From a virus, in IMG/VR virus record IMGVR_UViG_3300032288_001908, positions 1 through 37,197 of that record: a stretch of DNA of 37,197 bases. The stretch is one strand, 5' to 3'. Of this stretch, positions 8,220 through 14,452 are shown one piece after another. The position numbers and the translations under genes are program-made. Position 1 is the stretch's first letter. Each line of letters starts with the position of its first letter. The notes beneath the pieces were generated by a model. The model was not told the origin of the DNA. It did no database searches and saw nothing but the letters and a program-made list of their open reading frames with translations.

Positions 8220-9326
8220 ATGCGTCTACACTTGCTCGGGATTCCGCACACGGTCACGCATTCGGCGTGGTCGCATTGTGCGTTTACGCAAAAGGTGCGG
8301 CGGTTTGCGCCAATGGTTCAACCGTACGGATGGGAGGTCATCCATTACGGCGTCGCGGGGTCGGAATCCGGGGCGACGGAGGATGTCGTCCTGATGGACC
8401 AAGACGAGCATCAGGACCTGCTCGGGCATCCCTATAGCCATGACCAGCTCTACGGCGCGGACGCGGTAGACGGGTCCGCGGTCTATCGACAGTGGAACCT
8501 GTATGCGCGGAACGAGCTCGACGATCGCGTGGTCCCTGGGGATCTGATCCTGCTACCGTTCGGTCACGCGCACGCGGCGGCGATCCGGTCCCTTCGGGTA
8601 TTGACGCAAGGCGCGGGGGCGATCGAGTCCGGGATTGGGTATTACGATACCCTGCTGCCCTGGCGCATTTGGGAATCGTACGCGGCGCGGCACGCGGCGA
8701 TGGGGCGCGAGGGGCGGCATGGGGTGTCGATCGACTCGACGCGGTTGGAGTTTGTGGTGCCCAATTATTACGATGTCGCGGAGTGGCCGTTTGCTGGCGG
8801 CGATCGGTCGGACGCGCCGGTGGTGTTTATGGGGCGATTGGTTGAGGCGAAGGGATTGCCGATCGTCCTGGCGGTGGCGCGAGCGCGGCCGGACGTGCGG
8901 TTTCAGATTGTTGGGCAGGGCGATATTGCGGCGTTTGATCTGCCCAAGAATGTGGAATATTTGGGCGTCCTCGGCGCGGAACGGGCGGCGGTCCTGGGGG
9001 CGGCGCGAGCGATTATTGCGCCGAGTCGATACGTGGAGCCGTTTTGCGGGTCGGTGGTCGAGGCGCAACTTTGCGGGACGCCAGCAATCACGTCGGATTT
9101 TGGGGCGTTTGCGGAAACGGTGCAGCACGGGATTACGGGGTTCCGGTGCCAGACGGAGGGCGAGTTTATTCGGGCGGTCGATCGCGTCCTAAACTTGAAT
9201 CGCGGGACAATCCGAAAACGCGCAGAACGGTTGTGGGCTGCGCCGCGGGTCGGTCGGTTGTACCATGAAGCGTTTGAGGTGGTGCGCGAGCGGTTGGCGT
9301 CGGGCGGGTTTCCGTTGGGGTGGTGA
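8220..9326 (+). CDS. GT-B family glycosyltransferase (GT4-like)
   Basis: The protein has 368 residues. The C-terminal half carries the retaining GT-B signature: VFMGRLVEAKG at about residue 200, then an EX7E motif with Glu273 and Glu281 (EPFCGSVVE) followed by GTPAI and an FxExV turn. These bind the nucleotide sugar in GT4 enzymes. The N-terminal half is more divergent and should hold the acceptor site. A good AGGAGG ribosome site at about 8205-8210 precedes the ATG. The gene lies between tail and lysis genes, so it is probably expressed late and may decorate a virion protein (the Ser/Thr-rich tail and repeat proteins are candidates) or alter the host envelope. Enzyme class is well supported; donor and acceptor are unknown. 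Confidence 0.87.
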   Translation: MRLHLLGIPHTVTHSAWSHCAFTQKVRRFAPMVQPYGWEVIHYGVAGSESGATEDVVLMDQDEHQDLLGHPYSHDQLYGADAVDGSAVYRQWNLYARNELDDRVVPGDLILLPFGHAHAAAIRSLRVLTQGAGAIESGIGYYDTLLPWRIWESYAARHAAMGREGRHGVSIDSTRLEFVVPNYYDVAEWPFAGGDRSDAPVVFMGRLVEAKGLPIVLAVARARPDVRFQIVGQGDIAAFDLPKNVEYLGVLGAERAAVLGAARAIIAPSRYVEPFCGSVVEAQLCGTPAITSDFGAFAETVQHGITGFRCQTEGEFIRAVDRVLNLNRGTIRKRAERLWAAPRVGRLYHEAFEVVRERLASGGFPLGW

Positions 9327-9350
9327 CGGATCGAGTGTCAAGCGGGTCTT

Positions 9351-9413
9351 AGGTGGTGCGTTGCGTCACGATGGCGGGTTTTGCACATTACGCGAGAGTT
9401 ATTCCCACCACCT
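9351..9413 (+). promoter_or_regulatory. Long inverted repeat between glycosyltransferase and lysis genes
   Basis: AGGTGGTG at 9351-9358 is perfectly complementary to CACCACCT at 9406-9413. The 47-nt loop contains further short complementarity (GCGT/ACGC). The second arm is followed by only three Ts, so this is a weak terminator at best. It may separate or stabilise the tail and lysis transcripts. Confidence 0.35.
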
Positions 9414-9424
9414 TTACGGATCGT

Positions 9425-9706
9425 ATGGCGATGACGCTCGATCATTCGGTATCTGCTACGGTTGCAGTGGTCTCGGGGGTCGGGTCGATGGCGATTCAGT
9501 CGGTCGCCGCGCCGAATTTGGTGCCGATCCTAGCGTTGACGGTCACTGTTTTGTCGGTCATCGTGGGCGGCGCGATTGCCTGGGGGATGATGCGGAAAAC
9601 GACGTCAATGCTAGAAAAGGATTTGCGGCATCTGTCGGGTCAGATGGTCGAATTGATTAGCCGGATCGCCACAATTGAAGGCGAGTTGAAGGCGCGGAAC
9701 CATTAA
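9425..9706 (+). CDS. Small membrane protein of the lysis cassette, holin candidate
   Basis: From the ATG at 9425 the protein has 93 residues. Residues about 10-50 are strongly hydrophobic (LVPILALTVTVLSVIVGGAIAWGM), giving one or two membrane segments. The C-terminal 40 residues are charged, with heptad-like Met/Leu/Ile spacing that suggests a short coiled coil. Longer starts at 9353 (GTG) and 9371 (ATG) stay in frame but fall within a long inverted repeat and lack a ribosome site. It sits immediately upstream of the endolysin, so a holin or holin-partner role is likely. I do not recognise the exact family; a second holin-like protein follows the endolysin. Confidence 0.65.
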   Translation: MAMTLDHSVSATVAVVSGVGSMAIQSVAAPNLVPILALTVTVLSVIVGGAIAWGMMRKTTSMLEKDLRHLSGQMVELISRIATIEGELKARNH

Positions 9707-9716
9707 CGGGACGCCA

Positions 9717-10301
9717 ATGCCTGACCCTACGTTGCCAACAAAATTGGACCCGAAGCCGGACCCGAATAAATTTCGGCCAAAACCCAATTTGCCAAAGCCA
9801 CCTGGACGGGAAGTCCCGTTGATTCGGGATCTGTCGGTGCTTGCGCCGCGGTTTCGATCGGCGCTAGAGCGGACGTTGGCGACGTTGACAGGTCTTGGGT
9901 TTGATCCGTTGGTCATTGAAACGATCCGGACGCCGGAACGCCAAGCGTGGCTCTGGGGATTTGGTCGGACGTATGACGACGGCCGCGGCGTGGTGACGGG
10001 CGCTCAGACCCATTTGCAGACGTGGCACGGGTACGGGCTGGCCGCCGATGTCATTTCCGCGTCAAAGAAATGGAACGCGCCGCTGGCATTTTGGGAGGCG
10101 TTGGGCCGGGAATGTGAGCGGCAGGGGCTAGCGTGGGGCGGCGATTGGGACGGCGATGGGGATTGGAAGGATGAACGGTTTCGGGATTTTCCCCATGTGC
10201 AATTCGGGAAGCCGATGCGTCAAAGCCCTGGACCAAAGGCGAAGGAATTGTTGACGAGCGGCGGTCCTCCCGCGGTCTGGCGTGAGGTCGGGGCGTTGTA
10301 A
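9717..10301 (+). CDS. Endolysin, M15-family peptidase (VanY-like)
   Basis: The protein has 194 residues. Residues 1-35 are rich in Pro, Lys and Asp, probably a flexible linker. The rest is an M15 zinc peptidase: the H-x6-D ligand motif is His104 to Asp111 (HGYGLAAD), the catalytic-loop segment GLAWGGDW follows at about 137-144, and the third zinc ligand is His160 in DFPHVQF. Members cut peptide stems of peptidoglycan, commonly as L-Ala-D-Glu or D-Ala-D-Ala peptidases. There is no signal peptide, so export through a holin is expected, which fits the membrane proteins on both sides. The ATG at 9717 follows an AACGGGA stretch. Confidence 0.9.
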   Translation: MPDPTLPTKLDPKPDPNKFRPKPNLPKPPGREVPLIRDLSVLAPRFRSALERTLATLTGLGFDPLVIETIRTPERQAWLWGFGRTYDDGRGVVTGAQTHLQTWHGYGLAADVISASKKWNAPLAFWEALGRECERQGLAWGGDWDGDGDWKDERFRDFPHVQFGKPMRQSPGPKAKELLTSGGPPAVWREVGAL

Positions 10302-10325
10302 GGTCGGGCAAACCTATACCTGGGG

Positions 10326-10646
10326 GTGATCGTGGATTGGGTCAAAGTGAAGGCGATCGAATACGTATGGGCGTTGATCGTTGGGCCGTTGGCCGCGGTC
10401 ATTGTGCAGGGCCTGAAGGCGTACGTGATTTGGGTCGAAAGTCTCAGCGCATGGCGCAAACGGGCGTTTGTGGTCGTCACGGTCACGGTCCTGACGCTCC
10501 TGGGAGGCGTCACCGGGGTCGACTTTGGGTTGAAGGGCGACGACCTATCCGTCCTGGCGAACATCGACGCGGAGGCGATCAAGATCGTCCTCGGGTCCGT
10601 CTTTGCGATGGGGTTGCACGCGGTCAAAAAGCAACTCGGGAAGTAG
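10326..10646 (+). CDS. Holin-like membrane protein
   Basis: This 106-residue protein has three likely membrane segments, at about residues 10-33, 46-63 and 82-100, and a basic C-terminal end (HAVKKQLGK). That is the usual layout of class I holins. It starts at the GTG at 10326 (an in-frame GTG at 10332 is also possible) just after GGGGG, a plausible ribosome site. It is the last gene before a long intergenic region and a terminator at 10823-10849, so it closes the late transcription unit. Which of the two membrane proteins beside the endolysin makes the lethal hole cannot be told from sequence. Confidence 0.72.
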   Translation: MIVDWVKVKAIEYVWALIVGPLAAVIVQGLKAYVIWVESLSAWRKRAFVVVTVTVLTLLGGVTGVDFGLKGDDLSVLANIDAEAIKIVLGSVFAMGLHAVKKQLGK

Positions 10647-10687
10647 CGCGAGGTCGCACGGCGTACTGCGAAGTATCGCTCTAGACA

Positions 10688-10716
10688 TTGACTTGTACCG
10701 GCGAACGTAGCATATT
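10688..10716 (+). promoter_or_regulatory. Candidate sigma70 promoter upstream of terminator-bounded RNA
   Basis: TTGACT (10688-10693) and CATATT (10711-10716) are separated by exactly 17 bp. Transcription would start near 10723 and run into the terminator at 10823-10849 without meeting a gene, giving an RNA of about 130 nt. Match to consensus is 5/6 and 4/6. Confidence 0.45.
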
Positions 10717-10722
10717 CCGGCC

Positions 10723-10853
10723 CTCGGGTCGCACACGGCGTTTGCGCGGACACCGCCTCCCGTGCCGAGGAAAACCGTCTTAGGACCAGTGACGCCGACT
10801 CCAAAACGGCGGTTCATGCGCTAAAGCCTCGGGTGTGTTCCGGGGCTTTGTCG
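10723..10853 (+). ncRNA. Candidate small RNA between promoter and terminator
   Basis: This stretch has no credible coding frame. It is bounded by a candidate promoter (10688-10716) and ends with the terminator hairpin at 10823-10849. Inside, a CCTCGG near the 5' end can pair with CCGAGG about 40 nt later, GCGG-ACA-CCGC forms a tight hairpin, CGTC can pair with GACG, and CGCCG with CGGCG around an ACTCCAAAA loop. The loop resembles a tRNA-Trp anticodon loop, but no full cloverleaf forms. I do not recognise a known RNA family; existence as a transcript is inference. Confidence 0.35.
10823..10849 (+). terminator. Intrinsic terminator after the late genes
   Basis: AAAGCCTCGG (10823-10832) pairs with CCGGGGCTTT (10840-10849) over 10 bp with one G-U pair, around a 7-nt loop, and is followed by GTCGTTT. 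It lies downstream of the last lysis gene and before the early promoter. Confidence 0.7.
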
Positions 10854-10873
10854 TTTCCTGGCGTGGTCATCCA

Positions 10874-10900
10874 TTGATTTACAGCGGCCTCGGGTATAAG
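10874..10900 (+). promoter_or_regulatory. Candidate promoter ahead of the hairpin tract
   Basis: TTGATT (10874-10879) and TATAAG (10895-10900) are separated by 15 bp, shorter than the optimum. A start near 10906 would place the first hairpin of the tract at the very 5' end of the RNA. The -10 matches consensus 5/6; the -35 is weak. Confidence 0.35.
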
Positions 10901-10902
10901 AT

Positions 10903-11260
10903 GGGGCGTTCGCCTTTGCGACAAGGGGAACGCTCGGGCCTTCTTTGGGTCTCCCGAGCCGCTATGAACACACCATAGTGGATCAATCCTGACCCTCCCG
11001 CATCGACTTGAAGGGCAAAATTCCGGGCTCTGCCAACCTGCAACCCGGACAGGTAGAACGGTCGAAGGCGCGTTCCACGGTCGAATAGCATGACCGGTAG
11101 CCAACTCCCAAAGGCGAATCAGCAACAGGCGGGGCTGATCGAGCAGGGACCGCGATGCTAGCCGTGTGTCTTAACTGCGTGATCCTTCGGGGTCCGACCT
11201 ACCAAGGCGAAAGGAGGGCGCTACGCGCCGGTCTCCTACCTGGGAATGGTCCCGCCATAG
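10903..11260 (+). other. Hairpin-rich noncoding tract (structured RNA or origin candidate)
   Basis: I see no convincing gene here. Hairpins read by eye lie at 10906-10933 (6+4 bp with one mismatch), 10932-10959 (7 bp), 10959-10981 (8 bp with one G-U), 11022-11049 (6 bp), 11078-11096 (5 bp), 11181-11194 (5 bp closed by a UUCG tetraloop), 11212-11237 (5+5 bp) and 11242-11253 (4 bp). ACGGTCGAA occurs twice 19 bp apart (11058, 11077). Possible roles are a structured phage RNA, an untranslated leader, a replication origin or a packaging site. GC-rich sequence yields chance hairpins, so the density needs a shuffled control. Confidence 0.4.
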
Positions 11261-11309
11261 CCTACCGGGAAAGCCAAAAAAGAAAGTTCAAGAAAGTTAG
11301 AATTAACTG

Positions 11310-11338
11310 TTGACATTAGGCTTAGTCGGGGGTATTCT
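11310..11338 (+). promoter_or_regulatory. Early promoter P1
   Basis: A perfect TTGACA (11310-11315), 17-bp spacer and TATTCT (11333-11338) form a strong sigma70-type promoter. The flanking 13-mer ACTGTTGACATTA recurs at the second early promoter (14370). It should drive the operon that begins at 11392. Confidence 0.8.
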
Positions 11339-11344
11339 AGGGTG

Positions 11345-11384
11345 TCGGCCAGCGACGCCGAGTTGGTTCACCTAAGACGGAGGG
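11345..11384 (+). promoter_or_regulatory. Conserved 5' leader with hairpin and ribosome site, copy 1
   Basis: TCGGC (11345-11349), loop CAGCGAC and GCCGA (11357-11361) form a 5-bp hairpin. It is followed by TTCACCTAAGACGGAGGGTT, exactly repeated in copy 2 (14405-14445), which ends in a GGAGG ribosome site. The loop differs between copies at two positions while the stem is unchanged. CCT upstream of the ribosome site could pair with AGG inside it, so translational control is possible. The distance from -35 to hairpin is 35 nt in both copies. Confidence 0.7.
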
Positions 11385-11391
11385 TTTGGCA

Positions 11392-11556
11392 ATGACCACG
11401 AAATACTACGCGCACGGCATTGGGCACATTCAGAAACACGACACCGGTTATTTGGTGTCCTTCTACGGACGGAGGGTGTGCCAGCAGATCGTTTCGACCA
11501 TAGCCGAGGCGCGGGTAGCGTTGGCCGCGCTGGCAAAAAATGGAGGTGCCGCATGA
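11392..11556 (+). CDS. Small early protein of unknown function (54 aa)
   Basis: This is the first gene after promoter P1, with GGAGG 8 bases before the ATG at 11392. The 54-residue product begins MTTKYYAHGIGHIQKH, is rich in Tyr, His and basic residues, has one Cys, and ends in an Ala-rich helix. The stop overlaps the next start (ATGA). It is too short for family assignment. A first-in-operon early protein of this size is often a host-takeover or antirestriction factor in phages, but nothing in the sequence shows that here. Confidence 0.75.
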   Translation: MTTKYYAHGIGHIQKHDTGYLVSFYGRRVCQQIVSTIAEARVALAALAKNGGAA

Positions 11557-11780
11557 ACGGCCAATCCAGCGAACTGGACGATATGATCGCACGGGCCACG
11601 GACGCGAAGCTGTCCCGGATGGCTGAGTTCTTCCAAAGCTGGCAGCAGGTCGATCGCGGGTCGGATCTGGTCGCGGCGGTCCTTCGGAAGATTGACCAAG
11701 AGCTCGCCAATCGCCGCGCCGAGGACGGGTACCAGCGGCCGACGTTCTCGGTCCTGACGGGAGGCGACGAGGCATGTTAA
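11553..11780 (+). CDS. Small acidic early protein, unknown (75 aa)
   Basis: The ATG at 11553 overlaps the preceding stop (ATGA) and is preceded by GGAGG at 11542-11546, which settles the start over longer in-frame versions. The 75-residue protein is largely helical with charged heptad-like spacing (ELDDMIARATDAKLSRMAEFFQ). It has no cysteine pairs, membrane segment or known motif. It is translationally coupled to both neighbours: its end overlaps the next gene by 7 bases. Confidence 0.7.
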   Translation: MNGQSSELDDMIARATDAKLSRMAEFFQSWQQVDRGSDLVAAVLRKIDQELANRRAEDGYQRPTFSVLTGGDEAC

Positions 11781-12103
11781 GCAAGACGGATCTGGCGTAT
11801 TACGGCGGTCGGGCGGCGCGGATTGAATCGCAACTCTATGCGATTGTGCCGATCCTTTCGCAGATTCACGGGCTGGTTACCCATATGGCCGATCACGCCG
11901 GGGGATTGGTCGAAGTCCTCGGCGGGATGACGGGACCGGAAGCGGCCGAGGTTCGGATGGCGATGGAGAAAACCCGTGCCGCGTTGGTCGCCGTGGATCT
12001 AGACTTTGAGTCGGCGATGAATAGCTTAGACAGCGCACGTTTCCGCGCCAATGCGACGGCGCAACTTACCACCCCGCACCTGATGACGGGAGAGACGGAA
12101 TGA
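11774..12103 (+). CDS. Early protein of unknown function (109 aa)
   Basis: This 109-residue protein overlaps the preceding gene by 7 bases and the ERF gene by 4. It is predicted to be all helical, with a methionine-, alanine- and glycine-rich middle and a second charged helix (AAEVRMAMEKTRAALVAVD). No motif is recognised. Its place immediately upstream of the ERF recombinase and tight overlap suggest a recombination or DNA-binding helper, by context only. Confidence 0.68.
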   Translation: MLSKTDLAYYGGRAARIESQLYAIVPILSQIHGLVTHMADHAGGLVEVLGGMTGPEAAEVRMAMEKTRAALVAVDLDFESAMNSLDSARFRANATAQLTTPHLMTGETE

Positions 12104-12843
12104 AAACGAGCAACAGCATTACGGCGATTGCCCCGGCCCTAGTGGCCGCGGCGGCAGAACTAGGACCGGTGGCGAAGGATGCGACCAACCCCGCGTTTCG
12201 GAACCGCTACGCGACCCTCGATGCGATTATGGAGGCGGTGCGGCCGGTCCTGGCGCGGCACGGGTTGGCGGTGATTCAGACGGGGACGACGCCGGAAACG
12301 ATCGACGGGAGGCTGACGTCGGTCGGGGTGGAGACGATGGTGCTCCATAAGTCGGGCGAATGGATCGCGGCGGCGGTCACGTTGCCGGTCGAGAAGTTGA
12401 CGGCGCAGGGCGCGGGGTCGGCGATTAGTTACGGGCGGCGGTACGGGATTTCGGCGCTCCTGGGGTTGACCGCGGAGGATGACGACGGGAACGCGGCATC
12501 GGCCCGTCCCGCAGCGGCGACGATCACGCATACGCGAGCGGTCGAGGCGTCGCCGGAACCGGGGCAGCGACTCTATCAGAACGTGCCGGATACGCCGCGA
12601 GCCAAGCCGTTTAACGGGTCGGTCGGCGAGGCGATGGCGTGGAAGATCCCGTTCAAGAAGTCGAAGCATTTCGGGAAGCCGTTGTCGGAGCTGGCGCAGG
12701 AGGATTTGGAATCCCTGCACGATTTCCTCCGGAAAGATCCGGAGAAGTTTGGGGACATTATCCAGCGGGTACAGGCGGTCCTTGAACACTATTTCGCGGA
12801 AGATTCCAATAACCCGCCGCCAGTTGAGGACCTACCGTTTTGA
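12100..12843 (+). CDS. erf: ERF-family single-strand annealing recombinase
   Basis: The protein has 247 residues. Residues 1-140 match the ERF superfamily: an N-terminal helix, the NPAFRNRYATLDAIMEAVRPVL segment at about 28-50, the HGLAVIQ strand, and the SYGRRYGISALLGL motif near 108-121 followed by an acidic patch. ERF proteins anneal complementary single strands and circularise or repair phage genomes. Residues 140-180 look disordered. Residues about 185-225 form a small helical domain, and the protein ends in an acidic tail with EDLPF, which resembles the C-terminal tip of bacterial SSB. It overlaps both neighbours by 4 bases in the early operon, next to a zinc protein and a DNA methyltransferase. 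The family call is strong; the tail analogy is inference. Confidence 0.9.
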   Translation: MKTSNSITAIAPALVAAAAELGPVAKDATNPAFRNRYATLDAIMEAVRPVLARHGLAVIQTGTTPETIDGRLTSVGVETMVLHKSGEWIAAAVTLPVEKLTAQGAGSAISYGRRYGISALLGLTAEDDDGNAASARPAAATITHTRAVEASPEPGQRLYQNVPDTPRAKPFNGSVGEAMAWKIPFKKSKHFGKPLSELAQEDLESLHDFLRKDPEKFGDIIQRVQAVLEHYFAEDSNNPPPVEDLPF

Positions 12844-13289
12844 CGATCGGCGTACGATGCGACGTCCGGATGCCTCCGGGTCGGGTATGCGCGACGCCGA
12901 TGCATGAAACGATCGACCACCTCGGGCGCGTTTCCTGGACGTGCCCGCGGTGCGCGTGGCGCAAGGCGGGGCGGTGCTGGCAATGCGGGGCGACCCGGAC
13001 AAATGACCGCAAGGCGGGGGTCTATTGCGTCCATTGCGCGACGCGAAACAGCGTGCAAAAAAAGACGCGGTATGCCAAGTCGGAAATGGGACAGCATAAG
13101 CGCCGCCTCTACGAACGGCAGCGCAGCCGACGGGCCGACGTGCGGGAACGTAAGGCGGCGCGGCTCAAGGCGTGGCGGCACGCGGACCCGAGCCGATTGG
13201 CCGTTCTGGCGGCAAAGGCACGGGAGCGGTACTGGCGACAAAAGGCCGAACGGGCCGCGGAGGTGCCAAATGCGTCGGACGTACGTTGA
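12840..13289 (+). CDS. Cysteine-rich zinc-binding protein, basic C terminus
   Basis: I take the TTG at 12840, which overlaps the ERF stop (TTGA). This start retains Cys7 and Cys17; the ATG at 12870 would remove Cys7 and lacks a ribosome site. Four CxxC-type or near elements (CPRC, CWQC, CVHC plus the early cysteines) make two probable zinc ribbons in the first 70 residues. The last 75 residues are very basic (Arg/Lys-rich helix). That combination fits a nucleic-acid-binding protein, though no exact family is recognised. The end overlaps the methyltransferase start by 20 bases. Some phage recombination-nuclease families have this look, but no catalytic motif is visible. Confidence 0.72.
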   Translation: MTIGVRCDVRMPPGRVCATPMHETIDHLGRVSWTCPRCAWRKAGRCWQCGATRTNDRKAGVYCVHCATRNSVQKKTRYAKSEMGQHKRRLYERQRSRRADVRERKAARLKAWRHADPSRLAVLAAKARERYWRQKAERAAEVPNASDVR

Positions 13290-14373
13290 ACTGTTTGCGG
13301 GGGCCGGTGGGTTGTCCCTGGGGTTAAATGATGCGGGATGGCGACCGATCGCGCACGCGGAAATTGAGCGCCATGCCCGAGCGGTTCTCCGGGATAAATG
13401 GCCGTTCCTGCCGTTGCACGGGGACGTCCGCCAGATCGATTGGACCCAATACCGTGGGGCGGTCGATTTGGTGGCGGGTGGTTCGCCGTGTCAAGATTTG
13501 TCGATCGCCGGGAAACGGTCCGGGTTGGCAGGGGAACGGTCTGGGTTGTTTTACGAATTGGTCCGGGCGTGGAATGAAACGGCCGCGCCGTACTGCTTAT
13601 GGGAGAACGTCGATGGGTGTCGATCCAGCAACAACGGGCGGGATTTTGCCGCGGTATTATCTGCCTTCTTGGGAGTCGCGGTTGCTGTTCCCGCGGACGG
13701 ATGGCGAAGCAGCGGTGTGGCAGCAGGACCGCACGCCGTCGCCTCCTGGCGGGTGCTCGATTTACAAGAGTTTGCTATCCCGCAACGCCGAACGCGGGTC
13801 TTTATGGTTGTTGCTCGAACCGGCGGCGTCGATCCCGCCGAAGTATTGGGTCTCACCTCGCCAGATGGCGAACGTCAGCCGACGGACGAGCAAGTGGAAG
13901 GGCCATTCTGGAACGGAGGAACCGTCGTTCCTGCCCTAGATATTTCCGGAATTGTGAAACAGCAGACGATGCCAGAAAAGGGGCGACTGTGGGCCGTCCG
14001 CGGCGAGCAATGGGTACCCGTCGTGTGGAGCGCCGAGGTCGACGAAGATTTAGAGGAATGTCCACAATGCGGCGGGACGTATCCGGACTGCCCGTGCCCT
14101 AGACCAACGCAGGACTACCCGTATCGCGAAACCGACGGCCAGTTGGAAGCCCTAGTTCCGTGGCTGCGACGGTTGACGCCCATCGAATGCGAACGCCTGA
14201 TGTCCTGGCCTGATCGGTGGACGGAGGTCGGACGGGACGATAACGGGACGGTCTACAAGCTCCCGGATACGGCGCGATATAAGCTTTGCGGCAACGGGGT
14301 CGGGTCAGTGGTCGCCGAATGGATTGGGCGACGGATAATAGAAAGTTTGGAAAACGCCGCAAAAGACTGTTGA
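13270..14373 (+). CDS. DNA (cytosine-5) methyltransferase, orphan
   Basis: From the ATG at 13270 the protein has 367 residues and starts directly in motif I (ELFAGAGGLSLG). Motif IV is GGSPCQ with catalytic Cys74, motif VI is WENV, motif VIII is QRRTR, and motif X is GNGVGSVVAEW near the C terminus. All catalytic motifs are in canonical order, so it should be active on an unknown target. The variable target region includes a short CPQCGG...CPCP segment that could bind zinc, which is unusual. No restriction endonuclease gene is nearby, so the usual reading is self-protection from host restriction. An in-frame extension back to 12904 is Arg-rich and overlaps the zinc protein, so I reject it. 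The TGA stop lies inside the -35 box of the next promoter. Confidence 0.92.
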   Translation: MRRTYVELFAGAGGLSLGLNDAGWRPIAHAEIERHARAVLRDKWPFLPLHGDVRQIDWTQYRGAVDLVAGGSPCQDLSIAGKRSGLAGERSGLFYELVRAWNETAAPYCLWENVDGCRSSNNGRDFAAVLSAFLGVAVAVPADGWRSSGVAAGPHAVASWRVLDLQEFAIPQRRTRVFMVVARTGGVDPAEVLGLTSPDGERQPTDEQVEGPFWNGGTVVPALDISGIVKQQTMPEKGRLWAVRGEQWVPVVWSAEVDEDLEECPQCGGTYPDCPCPRPTQDYPYRETDGQLEALVPWLRRLTPIECERLMSWPDRWTEVGRDDNGTVYKLPDTARYKLCGNGVGSVVAEWIGRRIIESLENAAKDC

Positions 14374-14395
14374 CATTACAGAAAACCGGTATACT
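14370..14395 (+). promoter_or_regulatory. Early promoter P2
   Basis: TTGACA (14370-14375) is embedded in the same 13-mer ACTGTTGACATTA as at P1. The best -10 is TATACT (14390-14395), but the spacing is only 14 bp, so the -10 assignment is tentative. The first three bases of the methyltransferase stop codon are inside the -35 box. Confidence 0.6.
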
Positions 14396-14404
14396 TTCAT
14401 CATA

Positions 14405-14445
14405 TCGGCTGGCGACGCCGAGCGGTTTTCACCTAAGACGGAGGG
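14405..14445 (+). promoter_or_regulatory. Conserved 5' leader with hairpin and ribosome site, copy 2
   Basis: TCGGC (14405-14409), loop TGGCGAC and GCCGA (14417-14421) repeat the stem of copy 1 with two loop changes. The following 20 bases ending in GGAGGGTT are identical to copy 1. The ATG of the next gene is at 14453, 48 nt from the hairpin start (47 in copy 1). Confidence 0.7.
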
Positions 14446-14452
14446 TTGCACG

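Noticed and set aside
10768-10838. tRNA-Trp-like segment with an ACTCCAAAA loop
   Set aside because: A 6-bp acceptor-like stem and D-like stem can be drawn, but the anticodon stem has an A-A mismatch, the T arm does not form, and the length is about 68 nt. Not a functional tRNA.
11018-11032. TCCGGGCTC reminiscent of a conserved RNase P RNA segment
   Set aside because: The rest of the RNase P core is absent and the match is short.
10814-11125. Reverse-strand open frame of 103 codons in the intergenic region
   Set aside because: It crosses the terminator stem and several hairpins, has no ribosome site or recognisable motif, and would be the only gene on the minus strand.
12904-13269. N-terminal extension of the m5C methyltransferase
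   Set aside because: The extension is Arg/Gly-rich, lies over the zinc protein in another frame, and precedes motif I, which normally lies within a few residues of the start.
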